This document shows, in pieces, positions 24,486-35,699 of a stretch of 64,000 nt of DNA. Within the stretch, counting starts at the first letter, position 1, and every line of letters starts with the position of its first letter. The position numbers were made by a program, and so were the translations under genes. The notes under the pieces were generated by a model. It worked only from the letters and a program-made list of their open reading frames with translations. It made no database searches and was not told where the DNA came from. The stretch is from Viscum album (Eukaryota > Streptophyta > Magnoliopsida > Santalales > Viscaceae): positions 597,084,818 to 597,148,817 of the forward strand of contig OY728158.1 of the NCBI GenBank assembly GCA_963277665.1. The letters are read 5' to 3'.

Positions 24486-24741
24486 TACCGGCTGGCCGGT
24501 ACAGCTCCACCGGCTGGCCGGTGCCTTGGCTGTTGAGAAGCCCTTCTGCCCAGGCATCACCGGCTGACCAGTGCCAGAGCCACCGGCTGGCCGGTGGGCA
24601 GACAGTAGCAACCACTGTTGCATCAGGTTGCCACCGGCTGGCCGGTGACAGAGCCACCGGCTGACCGGTGGAGCCTGGCAGTGGGCAATGCCTCTGCCAG
24701 GTCCACCGGCTGGCCGGTGCTATCACACCGGTTGGTCGGTG
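24486..24741 (-). promoter_or_regulatory. Array of eight CACCGGCTGGCCGGTG palindromes in U3
   Basis: The 16-mers start at 24486, 24508, 24558, 24581, 24632, 24655, 24704 and 24726. The arms CACCGGC/GCCGGTG are perfectly complementary around a TG centre. Copies 3, 6 and 8 each have one or two changes. Spacing alternates short (about 22) and long (about 50), suggesting duplication of a two-site unit. The array is GC-rich in an AT-rich neighbourhood and sits just upstream of the TATA box, as an upstream activator cluster would. No known factor is claimed. Confidence 0.7.
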
Positions 24742-24885
24742 GACTGAGTTTCAGTCCACTTCTTGTCCATTCTTGGGCCAATCCTTTGGCAATCTTTTGC
24801 CTATCATCCACAACACTTAAAAACAAGGTTAAACACATATGAAAGTGATTGTGATCATGAAAATCAAAGAGTGTGGGGTACAACA

Positions 24886-24900
24886 ATCTCCCCCTATTTT
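24886..24900 (-). other. Polypurine tract of the gag-only element
   Basis: Minus-strand AAAATAGGGGGAGAT abuts the 3' LTR start TGTTGTACC. Further GGGGGAGA copies occur at about 25001, 25022 and 25309 in the internal region. Confidence 0.85.
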
Positions 24901-25330
24901 GATGATCACAATCACTTATCTAAGCAATGTAAAAACTTAAATGAGAGGCATGCTTTAAATGATAAATTGAAAATAAATACTAAGCATGAGAGAAAAGATT
25001 CTCCCCCAATCAATCAAGAATTTCTCCCCCTTTGTGATTATCAAAATAGAATGGGGCATAAAACTTAATTGAGGGAGATAAGAGATTTTAAACCAATTGA
25101 AATTTTTGAAATTTGAATTGAAAGTTTTGAATCAAAATTTTGAAATGAAAAATTGAATAACAGTTTGAATTGAAAGTTTTGAATCAAAAACCAATTGAAA
25201 CTTGAAATTTGAAACCAAATGAAATTTTTGAAATTGAGAGTTTTGAAAAAAAAAGGAATTTAAATTGAAAAAAGAATCGAAAGAGATTTTTGAAATTAAG
25301 AAAATTTCTCCCCCTAAATAAAACAAAAGA
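24901..25330 (-). other. AT-rich spacer between gag and the 3' LTR
   Basis: There is no coding sequence. From about 25080 to 25300 it is a degenerate minisatellite built from GAAATTTTTGAAATTGAAAG-like words. Three extra PPT-like CTCCCCC words (plus strand) occur here. Deletion of pol apparently joined the gag end to this region. Confidence 0.8.
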
Positions 25331-26992
25331 TCATCGGGGAAACGAAACTATTTTTGGCCCGGAGAGACTCGCCAAAAGGGATTTTTCAATCCAAATTTGT
25401 TTCATGGCGGGTCTTCTCCTATAGAATTCATCCGAATAAAAAATCGATTTGGGTTGACTGTACCGGGCATTTTTGCAATCACACTCATAAATGAGGTGCC
25501 CGGGTTTTTTACAATAATTGCAAAATTTATAACTAGAGCTCCCCTTTACAAAAACAGTGGGTGCATGGGAGGAGGAAGCTTGGTTGGTATAGCCAAGTCC
25601 TTGAGTGGTCCTAGAAACCCTTTTAGAACCCAATAATTTGGTCAAATTTTGTTCACCTTGGGTGAACTTGGCTAAGGATTCTCTAAGGTCCTTGATGGTT
25701 GATTCCAAAGAATCAACATTTGGAAAATTTTGGATTTTTAGGGAGAGTTCCTCCTTCTCTTTGAGAAGTTGGTCTTTTTCGGAGGAAAGTTTTTTGAAAT
25801 TATTTTTCAAATCAACGAATTTTGACGAGAGTTCGTGAAAACCATTTTCAAGTTGGTCTCGCACATGTTGGAGTTCTTCATATGATAAATGATTAAAAGA
25901 ATTTGAAGATGAGGATGAGGATGAGGAATCGGAAGAAGTTACCTCGTGAAATGCCATTAGGCATTTTGTACCTTGGTCGCTCGAGGAGGAGGAGGAGGAG
26001 GATGAGGAGGTGTCACTCCATGTCGCCTTGAGGACCATTTTCTTTCCTTTTTCCTTTTGCGTGGCCCGTTTCTTGTTGAGTGGGCAATCGGGCTTGTAAT
26101 GGCCCTTTTCGCCGCACCCGTAGCATTTTACCTTGGGCTCGGATCTTGCGGTGGGTTCTTGCTTTCGGTGCTTGCGGGATTTCTTCTTCTTGTGCTTCTT
26201 CATAAACTTGTGCATTTGGTGGGCGAGATTCTCCATTTCCGAGTCGCCGCTTGAAGATGAAGTAGATGAGGAAGATGAGGATGATGAGGAGGAGCTTAAT
26301 TCTTTTTGAACCTTGAGGGCAATGTTCTTTGGTGTCTTGATTGGTGTGCCCTCCTTTTGAGCTTGCCTCCTCATTGTGATCTCGTACGTCATTAGGGATC
26401 CGATGAGCTCTTCTACCGGCATGTTCTTGATGTCTTTGGATTCTTGAATAGCCGTGACTTTTGGAGCCCATGTGCTTGGAAGGATCTATAGGATCTTCTT
26501 GACCATCGTTTCTGCAGAAACATCATCACCAAGGGACCTTCTCCCATTGCAAACATCAGTAAAACGCGTAAACATTTCAGTAATATTTTCATATGGATGC
26601 ATGGTAAAAGACTCAAAATCTTGACGATACATGTCTAACCGAGTATCCTTAACTTTGTTAGTGCCCTCATGGGTCACTTCCAATAGTTTCCAAATTTCGT
26701 GAGATGAGGTGCAAGTGGAAACTCGGTTGAACTCATTTCGGTCAAGGCCGCAATGTAGAGCATTCATGGCTTTGCCATCAAGCTCAAAGTTTCTAATATC
26801 GGCGGGGGTCCATTTGGATTCGTCAGGGGTAGACAAAGTATAACCTTGCAGGAAAATTTTGTAAATAGGATATCCTATGCTTCTTAAAAAAGTGGTCATG
26901 CGGGTTTTCCAATAATTATAGTCGGACCCATCAAAAAATGGAGCCCGACCCAAAGAAAAGCCTTCGGGGGCGAAAGAAGTGGATGCCATCAC
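25331..26992 (-). pseudogene. gag: Gag of the gag-only element, one in-frame amber codon
   Basis: This is a single reading frame of 553 codons from ATG 26992 to TAA/TGA at 25331, interrupted only by TAG at 26486-26488 (codon 169). The N-terminus is copia-type Gag (FDGSDYNYW, later FTRFTDVCN). A poly-Ser run follows at about residues 232-248, a Lys/Arg-rich stretch at about 260-278, and a CCHC knuckle CYGCGEKGHYKPDC at about 290. Next come a second Ser run, a predicted coiled coil at about 370-460, and a second CCHC knuckle CNYCKKPGHLIYEC at about 491. Both knuckles keep all metal ligands. The protein would coat element RNA and build particles. The frame ends shortly after a Gag C-terminal stretch that in relatives leads into protease. 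The start lies 61 bp from the LTR. Confidence 0.9.
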
Positions 26993-27039
26993 AATGGATA
27001 TTTGAATTTGAAACCGTTTAAGGTATTACTCAAATTATC

Positions 27040-27051
27040 CCTTTGATACCA
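27040..27051 (-). other. Primer-binding site of the gag-only element
   Basis: Minus-strand TGGTATCAAAGG lies two bases after the 5' LTR end. It resembles the initiator tRNA-Met PBS with a G-to-A change. Confidence 0.85.
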
Positions 27052-27764
27052 AGTGTTAGGCGGAGAAAAACGGGAAGGATGGTAAGAGGGGGGGGTGAAT
27101 TTCCTTTTAAAAAAAGATTAACAAATTAAAATCAAAGTTGAAAGTGCAGCGGAAATAAAGAGGCAAGACACAAGAATTGATAACGGAGTTCGGCCAAAAA
27201 CCCGGCCTACGTCTCCGCTCCCAACTCAACCGTTGAGAGATTCCTACCGCTTCCTTTTCAATGGTTTTAGCAAGAAACCCACTAGGCTTTGAGGTAGCAC
27301 TAGGACCTATTACAACTTGCTTTTGATGGTTGAGCAAGAACCCACTTGCTTTTAATGGTTTAGCAAGAACCCACTATCCTTCTTACAGGTGAAGGATAGC
27401 TCACCTATGTATCAAGCTTTTTAAAGGAAAATCTTGTGAACCTCTTCACACCTTAGTGGTGATGTGAAACCCAAAAGAAAGGGAGGATAGAGAAAAGGTT
27501 GGGGTTTGTAGGCACAAACCCAATTTTAAGCTCAAAATATATAAAACAAGAAAAACCGTAATTGAGGAAGACTTGGGCGCCAAAGTATGATGGAGTTGAT
27601 GTAGCGTGCTCTCCCAAGCTTCTTGAGGTGCTCCTTGGATTGGAAATTGGCTGGAGCACTTGAGGATCCTTGAAGGTGGAGCGCCGGAGGTTCGCCAAAT
27701 GTTCAACAATATATCCGAGCGCTTGGTATATGATCCGAATCGTGTCCGGGGCTTCCTTGGCCTT

Positions 27765-27772
27765 TATTTATA
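27765..27772 (-). promoter_or_regulatory. TATA box of the gag-only element, 5' LTR
   Basis: Minus-strand TATAAATA, identical in context to the 3' LTR copy. It would start transcription toward gag. Confidence 0.75.
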
Positions 27773-28220
27773 GGCATGGAACCCTTGGGGAGTCTTTGGA
27801 GCCGTTGGAAAAGGACTCGGAGCCGTTGGAGGCCAAAAGAGGGTTGACTGGTCAAAGCCAACGGCTAGTTTGACTGGGCTACCGGCTGGCCGGTACAGCT
27901 CCACCGGCTGGCCGGTGCCTTGGCTGTTGAGAAGCCCTTCTGCCCAGGCATCACCGGCTGACCGGTGCCAGAGCCACCGGCTGGCCGGTGGGCAGACAGT
28001 AGCAACCACTGTTGCATCAGGTTGCCACCGGCTGGCCGGTGACAGAGCCATCGGCTGACCGGTGGAGCCTGGCAGTGGGCAATGCCTCTGCCAGGTCCAC
28101 CGGCTGGCCGGTGCTATCACACCGGTTGGCCGGTGGACTGAGTTTCAGTCCACTTCTTGTCCATTCTTGGGCCAATCCTTTGGCAATCTTTTGCCTATCA
28201 TCCACAACACTTAAAAACAA

Positions 28221-28644
28221 GGTTAAACACATATGAAAGTGATTGTGATCATGAAAATCAAAGAGTGTGGGGTACAACAATCTCCCCCTATTTTGATGAT
28301 CACAATCACTTATCTAAGCAATGTAAAAACTTAAATGAGAGGCATGCTTTAAATGATAAATTGAAAATAAATACTAAGCATGAGAGAAAATATTATCCCC
28401 CAATCAATCAAGAATTTAGGTTAAACACATATGAAAGTGATTGTGATCATGAAAATCAAAGAGTGTGGGGTACAACAATCTCCCCCTATTTTGATGATCA
28501 CAATCACTTATCTAAGCAATGTAAAAACTTAAATGAGAGGCATGCTTTAAATGATAAATTGAAAATAAATACTAAGCATGAGAGAAAAGATTCTCCCCCA
28601 ATCAATCAAGAATTTAGGTTAAACACATATGAAAGTGATTGTGC
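28221..28644 (-). repeat. 198-bp tandem repeat spanning LTR edge, PPT and internal sequence
   Basis: Units are 28221-28418 and 28419-28616, with a partial third at 28617-28644. Each unit holds the first 60 or so bases of the LTR (minus-strand TGTTGTACC), the PPT and about 138 bp of internal sequence otherwise found only next to the 3' LTR (24886-25023). 198 is divisible by three, so a chance ORF runs through it. Confidence 0.95.
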
Positions 28645-28955
28645 CAGAGCCACCGGCTGGCCGGTGGGCAGACAGTAGCAACCACTGTTGCATCAGGTTG
28701 CCACCGGCTGGCCGGTGACAGAGCCACCGGCTGACCGGTGGAGCTTGGCAGTGGGAAATGCCTCTGCCAGGTCCACCGGCTGGCCGGTGCTATCACACCG
28801 GTTGGCCGGTGGACTGAGTTTCAGTCCACTTCTTGTCCATTCTTGGGCCAATCCTTTGGCAATCTTTTGCCTATCATCCACAACACTTAAAAACAAGGTT
28901 AAACACATATAAAAGTGATTGTGATCATGAAAATCATAGAGTGTGGGGTACAACA

Positions 28956-28960
28956 AGATA
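28956..28960. repeat. TSD AGATA, right copy
   Basis: Partner of 23656-23660. The Athila LTR resumes at 28961. Confidence 0.95.
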
Positions 28961-30272
28961 GTGTTATTACCTTTTAATACCTGGATTTTAACACCTAGAA
29001 CCCTAATTTTACTGATTTTATACTAGGATACCTTCTAGTGTTCAGTCGTAAACACACAATGATTCATCGGATACCCCCGATGATTGGGTAATTTATGTTC
29101 GACTTCATAATTGAAACTCACTGAGGCAACAAACGAAGAACATGATGTTCTGTCTAGGTTTCTATGTTATTTAAATTTATTAAAATGAATTGAAATATAA
29201 TTTCCATGGTAGTGTTTATGTGAGTTCAATTAACCAATATGAAGGAAAAAAACACTGCAATTAAAAGGGGGAAAGAGGTGGTGAATGGTGTGTGAAACAT
29301 CACATGAATGGGTACCCCGAAACATTATCATATGAGTTGAGCATGAAATAACTGTACATAACTCAATAAAATTAGAATATAAGATGATGAAAAACAACAC
29401 AAGAACCTAGAATTTAAAAGGCCATCCGAATATTATATGATCAAAGCTTTGAATTACATCACGTTTCTCCTCGAGTGATCACAAGGGGTTTATAAATTCT
29501 TGGGAGGGGAGGAAGAGGATGATGAAGAAGAAGAAATTAACATAGCCTCCAGAACTTCTAGGAATGATGAAAAGACTCTTATAGGGATCCAAAATCGAAG
29601 CAGCTTTACTTCTGGTCAAATTACCAAATGGAGAGCCCACAGTTCCATTTTATAGGAAAATTGGAAGATGGTTTTGGGAACGCAGATTTCATCAAACCAC
29701 TTGTACCACACGTTTTAGCCATTATAAAATCAAATATCCCTTTTTGAAAAAACTAGAACAATGCATCCCCACTTCATTTATATCTCCACAGAACGTTTTT
29801 AATCAATAGGAAAAGTGGATCCATAGATATGGAAAGATTATAGAATGCCACTTTTGAATTTGTACAAATTCAGTGTTCTAGAAAGATTAGGGTGTTTGGG
29901 CCACATTCTAGAATAATTGGGGTTGGATTTCTTCATACGAGTTGTATAAAATTAAATATTGGACCCACATACAAAATATGAGTCCATTTGGATGAATAAA
30001 ATTTTCTAATGAGGCAAAACAGTGGACCCGTCATCATGGATCCAAGCAATTTTGGTCAATTTTTATTCCACTCCATCATGGCCCCCCCAAATCATCTCTT
30101 CCTACATTGAAATCATAAAAACAAGTAACATTTCCCATTTTAATAGTTATAAAAAAATTATGGAATAAAACATGATGTTTAATTTGTTATTATGTTTATA
30201 ATATTCAATACAAAACAAGTTTAGCACAGTGGTGTAAGTGTGAAAATGAAACAGTGAATCGTGGCACGATCA
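28961..30272 (-). repeat. Athila-like 3' LTR, inner part
   Basis: It is collinear with about 37975-39264 and ends GGCACGATCA at 30272. Confidence 0.92.
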
Positions 30273-30287
30273 CACCCCCACACCCAA
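30273..30287 (-). other. Athila-like polypurine tract
   Basis: Minus-strand GGGTGTGGGGGTG lies directly before LTR terminus TGATCGTG. Confidence 0.8.
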
Positions 30288-30289
30288 AA

Positions 30290-31750
30290 ATTTTCACTCC
30301 TAGGAAAAGTATAATATCCGAATCATGTACCATTCCAAAATAAAATATGTGAAAACATCCAAGATTATTTAGAAATAAAATTCATCATGTCTCATTTAGG
30401 GAATCAATTTCCCTATCATTTTTCTTTTCTCATAATCAAGTATTTTTTCAACTTCATTTGTTCACCCATGAAACATGTCGCAACCTACTTCACCTATAAA
30501 TTTTTCCTCTTCACTCACAAAATATATGAAAGTGGATATATGCTCCTTTCACTGAGTTCATGTGATCTATCTATGTGCTTTCCATGATTGTCAGTTCTCT
30601 ACCAGCAGAAACTAGTGTGCTATACAAGAGGACTTCAAACATGTTGTTATGAGGTTCCGGGGTTGGTAGGATTTAATGTTTAAAAATACGAGGTAGAATA
30701 GGAGTGTTTGATCTCTTATGTAAAAAACATTCCAAAATTTACAAAGTGTTTACTATTAATTTACACACACAACCCCTCACAAAGTGTATCACTTCCAACT
30801 CACTCTCCCCACTGTCCAACTTTGAAGGTCACAAAAATGCATTCAATAATAATGAGTAAACCTCCTATTTTATCCATTTTTTTTATTTTGTTATATTTTT
30901 TATCAATGTACAGAACTATTTTTTTAATTTATAGATTTTTTTGGAGATAAAGGGGGAAACATGTGTAAAACAATGATATAATATGGATTGTGAACCCATT
31001 TCCCAAGGAAAATGTAGAAAACCTTTATATCAACCCATAACAATGATCCTCTCCCAAGAATTACCATGGAAACACCCTATCTCCCACACTTATTGAAAAT
31101 GAAACAAGAAAATACACAAGATATGGATAAGTAGGGATATATTATCTTGTAATGTGGCTACCTAAAAGGATTTTCATGGTCTCTAAGGATTAAGAAGGAT
31201 AAAATGTAAAGGTGACTGAAAATAAAGGATAATTTCACAAAAGGATTTTTAATGAATTAATGCCTCTATCATGAATGTAGAATACTTGAATATTATGGTT
31301 TCAAACGGATTCAGAGAATGTTATAGTTTTTCTACATGACCCAAGACTCTTAATAAAGTGACTGAAAGGAATAATATGCAATAAAGGTCTTAGACTATCT
31401 CTTGGGTAAGGGATTAAAATATTGGTCAGTGCTAATGAGGAATGGGTTTCAAAAATCCATTAAATACCTAAAAATTATTTGAAAATAAAAATTCTAGAAA
31501 AAGAATCCATATCAAAATTAATTTGAAAAACATTTTTCCAAAACAATGTAATTTTCTATACAATCAATTCAAGCATGAAAAATTATTTTGGACATTATTT
31601 TAAAGATAATTTTTTATTTAAAAACACAATATAATGAAATCAAAAGTGAAAAAAAATATAATTCTTTTTATTTTTTTAATTTTATTAACTCTAACTATGA
31701 CAAGTCACCCTCCCCCACACTTAAATGTTAAAGTGTCTTCAATTGAAGTA
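30290..31750 (-). other. Non-coding region between Athila-like pol and the 3' LTR
   Basis: About 1.4 kb with no readable minus-strand coding stretch and no env-like remnant that I can identify. Small plus-strand ORFs (30387-30587, 30708-30950) look accidental. Confidence 0.6.
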
Positions 31751-34700
31751 TTTTAAATAAATATACAATAACTAAAGGTAGGGAGAAGGAACAACCTGCT
31801 AGGTGGTGTCATATGTGGCATCATCAGTGGGATTTTTTTCATGAGATTTTTTGGAAAATCCTCATTGAAGTGTTTGAGCCTCTTCGAATTGAAAATAATA
31901 TTTTTTCCACTCTTCTCATGAAAACCCTATATATAACCAAAAGGGTAAACATTATTAATGGTATAAGGACCGGGCCTTTTAGAACAAAGTTTACCTGGGT
32001 GGAGATTTATCATAGAATTGTACATGAGAAACTTCTCACCAATATGAAAATTTCACTGATGAATTGTGATATTATGGATATCCTTTTTCTTCTCTTTATA
32101 GATCCATATGTTTTCATATGCATCACATCTAATTTCTTCCAACTCATGAATCTGCAGCTTTCTATTCACACCTGCATCTGAAAGATTCATGTTAAATTGT
32201 TTAACATCCCAATATGCATGGTGTTATACCTCCAACAGAAGGTGAAAATCCTTTCCAAACACAATTATGTATGGTCACATTTCGATTTGGGTTTTAAAAG
32301 CTATACAGTATGCCCAAAGTGCATCATCCATGTGAAAAAACCAATCCTTCCTATTGGATTGTACCATTTTTTCCAAGATTCTATTAACATCATGATTATA
32401 GATTTATACTTTTCCTTTAGTTTAGGGGTGATAAGTTATAGAGACATTATGAAAAACCCCATACTTATGAATCAAATTTTTCATGTTGTGATTGCAAAAA
32501 TGTGAACCCTGATCACTAATGATGAATCTACGTTAACAAAACCTACTGATAATTTGGGATCTCACAAAATCAACAACCACAAGAGAGTCATCGGTCTTGG
32601 GGGTGTTTTCTTCCACCCATTTAGATATATAGTCAGAATCCAATAAGATGTTAAAAAATACAAATGAATTTGGAAGAGGCCCCATGAAGTCAATTCACCA
32701 TGCATCGAAGATATCACAAAATAATATTTCTTGTTGGGGTATTTCACTCATCTTAGAGATATTCCCTATGAATTGACAATGACTACATGACTTGAAAAAT
32801 ATATGGCCATCCCAATTCAAAGTTGGTCAACAATGTCCTTAGTAAATGACCTTTTGATCTGTACATTGAGATTTGATGTGGCCCCCATAGGCCAATGTGT
32901 GGTAGAAGGTCAAAACCGAGGGAAACTCAAGGTTAGTGACACACTGAAGAACAACTTGGTCACCAAAAATTCTCCAAAAATATGGTTTATCCCAAATGTA
33001 CCAATGAGAATCATGATTAAGTCTCTCGGACTGTGAAATTCTGAAATCAGTGTGGACCCTAGATGTTTCTAGATGATTTACAATGTCCGCATACCATGTG
33101 GTAAGGTCCACAACATCCCAAAGGTTCTCATGAGGGAATATTTCTCGAATGGGGAGGGTTAAGTCATCATTATGGTACAATAGTAGGTAAATCCTACTAA
33201 GGTGATCATTTTCCACATTTTACTCTCCTCTATTATCTCTAATCTCATGGTTAAACACATGGAGGAGGAGCATCCACCGAATGAGATGGGGCTTAGCTTC
33301 AACTTTCTTTAGGATGAAATGAAGGGGAGCATGATCATAAAAGACAATTATTTTTGACCGGATAAGAGATGAACAAAATTTTCTATGGGAAACACAATAG
33401 AAATAAGTTCTTTTTCAGTGGTTGTATAGTTTTTCTGGGTATCTTCATGGGTGTGAGAGTCATACGCAATTACATGAGGAGCTTTCTCAACCCTTTTTGA
33501 TAAAACCTTCCAAACTAAAAAGTTAGAGGCATCACACCTAACATTAATGAGGAGATCCCAACATGGTGGTTGGATGATGGTAGGTGATGTGAGTCTTCTT
33601 TTTAGTGAATTTAAAGAATCCTCACAATTTTTATAAAAAAAACTGATAATCCTTTTGTAATAACTGGGACAAGGGATGTGAGATCTTACTTAAGTCCTTA
33701 ATGAATTGTTGGTAAAAACTAGCATTACCCAAGAAATATCGCATCTCATGAACACATTTTGGATAGAGAAGGTTTGAAATTAATTCAGTTTTTTATTTAT
33801 CCACTTGAATTCCCTCTTTTTAAATAACATTCCCAAGAACTATCCCACGACTAACCATGAAATTTCATTTCTCATAATTTAATACAAGATATTTTTCTAT
33901 ACAATGGTGGAGGATAGAACCTAGGTCGGCCAAAAAGTCATCAAAGGATGTTCCATTAGCCATGAAATCATTAATAAAAACTTCTATGAAATTCTCTAGG
34001 AACTCAGAATAAATACTCAACATACATTGATGAAATGTACTGGGAGCATTACATAGACCAAAATGCATCCTTCTATATGAAAATGTTCCAAATGGACAGT
34101 TAAATGTTGCCTTTTCTTTATCCGTAGGGGCTATATGGATTTGAAAATAACCCTAATATACATCAAGAAAAAAATAATGGGACATAACAACCAATATTTC
34201 TATCATATGGTCAATGAAAGGTAGGGTATAGTGTTCCTTTCGTGTGGCTTGATTAAGACAATGGTAGTCAATACAGAATCAATAACTTTTTTGCACACGT
34301 GTTGGAACCAATTCATTACATTCATTTAACACAACTATTATTTCTATTTTTTAGGCACAATTTTTAAATGGCTAACCCATTTAATATTAGATATAGGATA
34401 AATGACCCCCACAACAAGTAATTTTCTGGCTTCTAATTTTACCACTTCAAGGAGAGTGGGATTCAACTGGCGTTGAGATTGTTTCACAGGCTTAGCCTCA
34501 TCATCCAAAATATATAGTGCAAAAAATAGATGGGATAATCCTAAAAATATTATCCAATGTCCATCCAATTTCCTTTTTACACTCTCTTAAAAGGCAGATT
34601 AGTTTGGATTACTGTTGTTAAGAGAGTTTATTAGCAATAATGATGGGAAATTGGTCAACACCCTCAAGATAGGCATATTTTAAATTAGATGATAGTGGTT

Positions 34701-35300
34701 TTAAATCCAATGTTGTGGGTTTTTGGACTAAGGGTGGGGATTTAGGGGGAGTGAGGTCCATTAAACTTTCAATATTCTCATGTTTATTCTCTAAGGATAA
34801 AGTGTCTATAGAAATTAGATTTTCAGAATCATTGATGGCTATAGGTACCGTAGAAAGAACACAATCATTAATTAAAGCCCAAAATTTACACTTTTTAGAA
34901 CCCAAACAACACTCAAAAAATAAATCAAATATCAAATAATCCAAGGGTGAAGAAGAATAAAATGAATCAAGGTATTGGTTGAGGAGAGAAGTTCATGTGT
35001 TTTCATTGTTTGATAACACTTCCCTCGAATAAACATGAAGAGTGGTGTACTCTTCAACGTTGTGTTTCATAGCCTCAATGATATTAAAACTTACCTTTTG
35101 ACACCAACCTCCACGAAAAACGTACCATTGTGAACATTGATGATTGTCTTTGGTATTTTAATGAATGTACTTCCTAGTATGAGAGGGGAATGTCCTTGGG
35201 TTCAGTTATCTCCAATATCAAGAATGTAGAAATCAATGGGGAAGATGAGATTATTCACTCTTACAAGGACATACTCAATCACTCCTATTGTATGCATAGT
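31751..35300 (-). pseudogene. pol: Athila-like pol remnant (protease, RT, RNase H, integrase)
   Basis: Minus-strand fragments occur in gypsy order. Pre-RT sequence at 34944-34618 has LKPLSSNLKYAYLEG. RT at 34568-34344 has DDEAKPVKQSQRQLNPT and YPISNIKWVSH. RT at 34068-33865 has MHFGLCNAPSTF and EVFINDF, with the catalytic Asp pair reduced to Asn-Asp. The integrase zinc region is at about 33060-32839 and its catalytic core at about 32750-32500, with SDQGSHFCN near 32510. The integrase C-terminus continues to about 31950. Multiple stops and frameshifts make it inactive. The word choice and order closely resemble Athila rather than chromoviruses. Confidence 0.9.
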
Positions 35301-35699
35301 ACTTCATTTGGAAAGTTGCATGATAATGCCTGTTGGTTGACATTCTCCAACCTGTAGATAAGTATACACGGAATGAGGCATTACATTAATGGAAGCACCT
35401 AAATCCATCATTTCATCATAAAATATGGTATCCTCTATGGTTCAAGGTATCATGAATGCGTCTAGATCCTTTCACTTCGTTGGCATTTCTGGTTGAATCA
35501 GGGCTAAAAGATTTCTTTCTGGGTTGAATTTTTCATTCCCCTTTAGTCTTCGCCTATAGGTGCAATGTTCTTTGAGAAATATGAAATAACAAGAAATTTT
35601 CTTAACTGCATCCAACAATGGAATATTAACTTGATCTTTTTTAAATGTATCCATTATTTCTTTATCAATATCATTATCAAAATTATTCTAAGATTTTGA

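Larger units (their letters stand above)
23661..24885 (-). repeat. Gag-only element 3' LTR (1225 bp)
   Basis: On the minus strand it begins TGTTGTACC at 24885 and ends CCTAACA at 23661. U3 holds eight 16-bp palindromes (24486-24741) followed downstream by a TATA box (24371-24378). It is nearly identical to 27054-28279. Confidence 0.95.
23661..28955 (-). mobile_element. Young gag-only (non-autonomous) copia-type LTR element
   Basis: This is a minus-strand element with TG...CA ends and TSD AGATA. It has an enlarged 5' LTR (27054-28955), PBS (27040-27051), gag (26992-25331), an AT-rich stretch, PPT (24886-24900) and 3' LTR (23661-24885). There is no protease, integrase, RT or RNase H; only about 430 bp separate gag from the PPT, so it must have been mobilised in trans by a relative. 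The architecture fits the known class of plant TR-GAG elements. The two full LTR copies differ at about 23 of 1225 positions by eye, the youngest layer here. Confidence 0.93.
27054..28955 (-). repeat. Enlarged 5' LTR of the gag-only element (1902 bp)
   Basis: It contains one complete LTR (27054-28279) and then, further out, two 198-bp units and a truncated LTR start. The truncated part (about 28642-28955) matches 24557-24885 and ends in the proper terminus next to TSD AGATA. The complete LTR holds eight palindromes (27880-28135) and a TATA box at 27765-27772. The outer fragment adds five palindromes (starts about 28651, 28702, 28725, 28774, 28796). Confidence 0.93.

Noticed and set aside
24370..24726. 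118-codon minus ORF and several overlapping ORFs rich in Gly-Trp-Pro-Val in the gag-only LTRs (also 27764-28120 and neighbours)
   Set aside because: They arise from GC-rich palindromes read in several frames on both strands inside a U3/R region; there is no coding-like conservation between frames.
24486..24741. Regularly spaced palindromes as a CRISPR array
   Set aside because: Eukaryotic LTR context, uneven spacing, 16-bp repeats and no spacer diversity or cas genes.
28157..28678. 173-codon plus ORF containing a 66-residue repeat
   Set aside because: It is the 198-bp DNA duplication read in one frame, antisense to the element and within an LTR.
30290..31750. Env-like ORF of an Athila element
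   Set aside because: No minus-strand open frame, signal peptide or membrane segment could be seen between pol and the 3' LTR.
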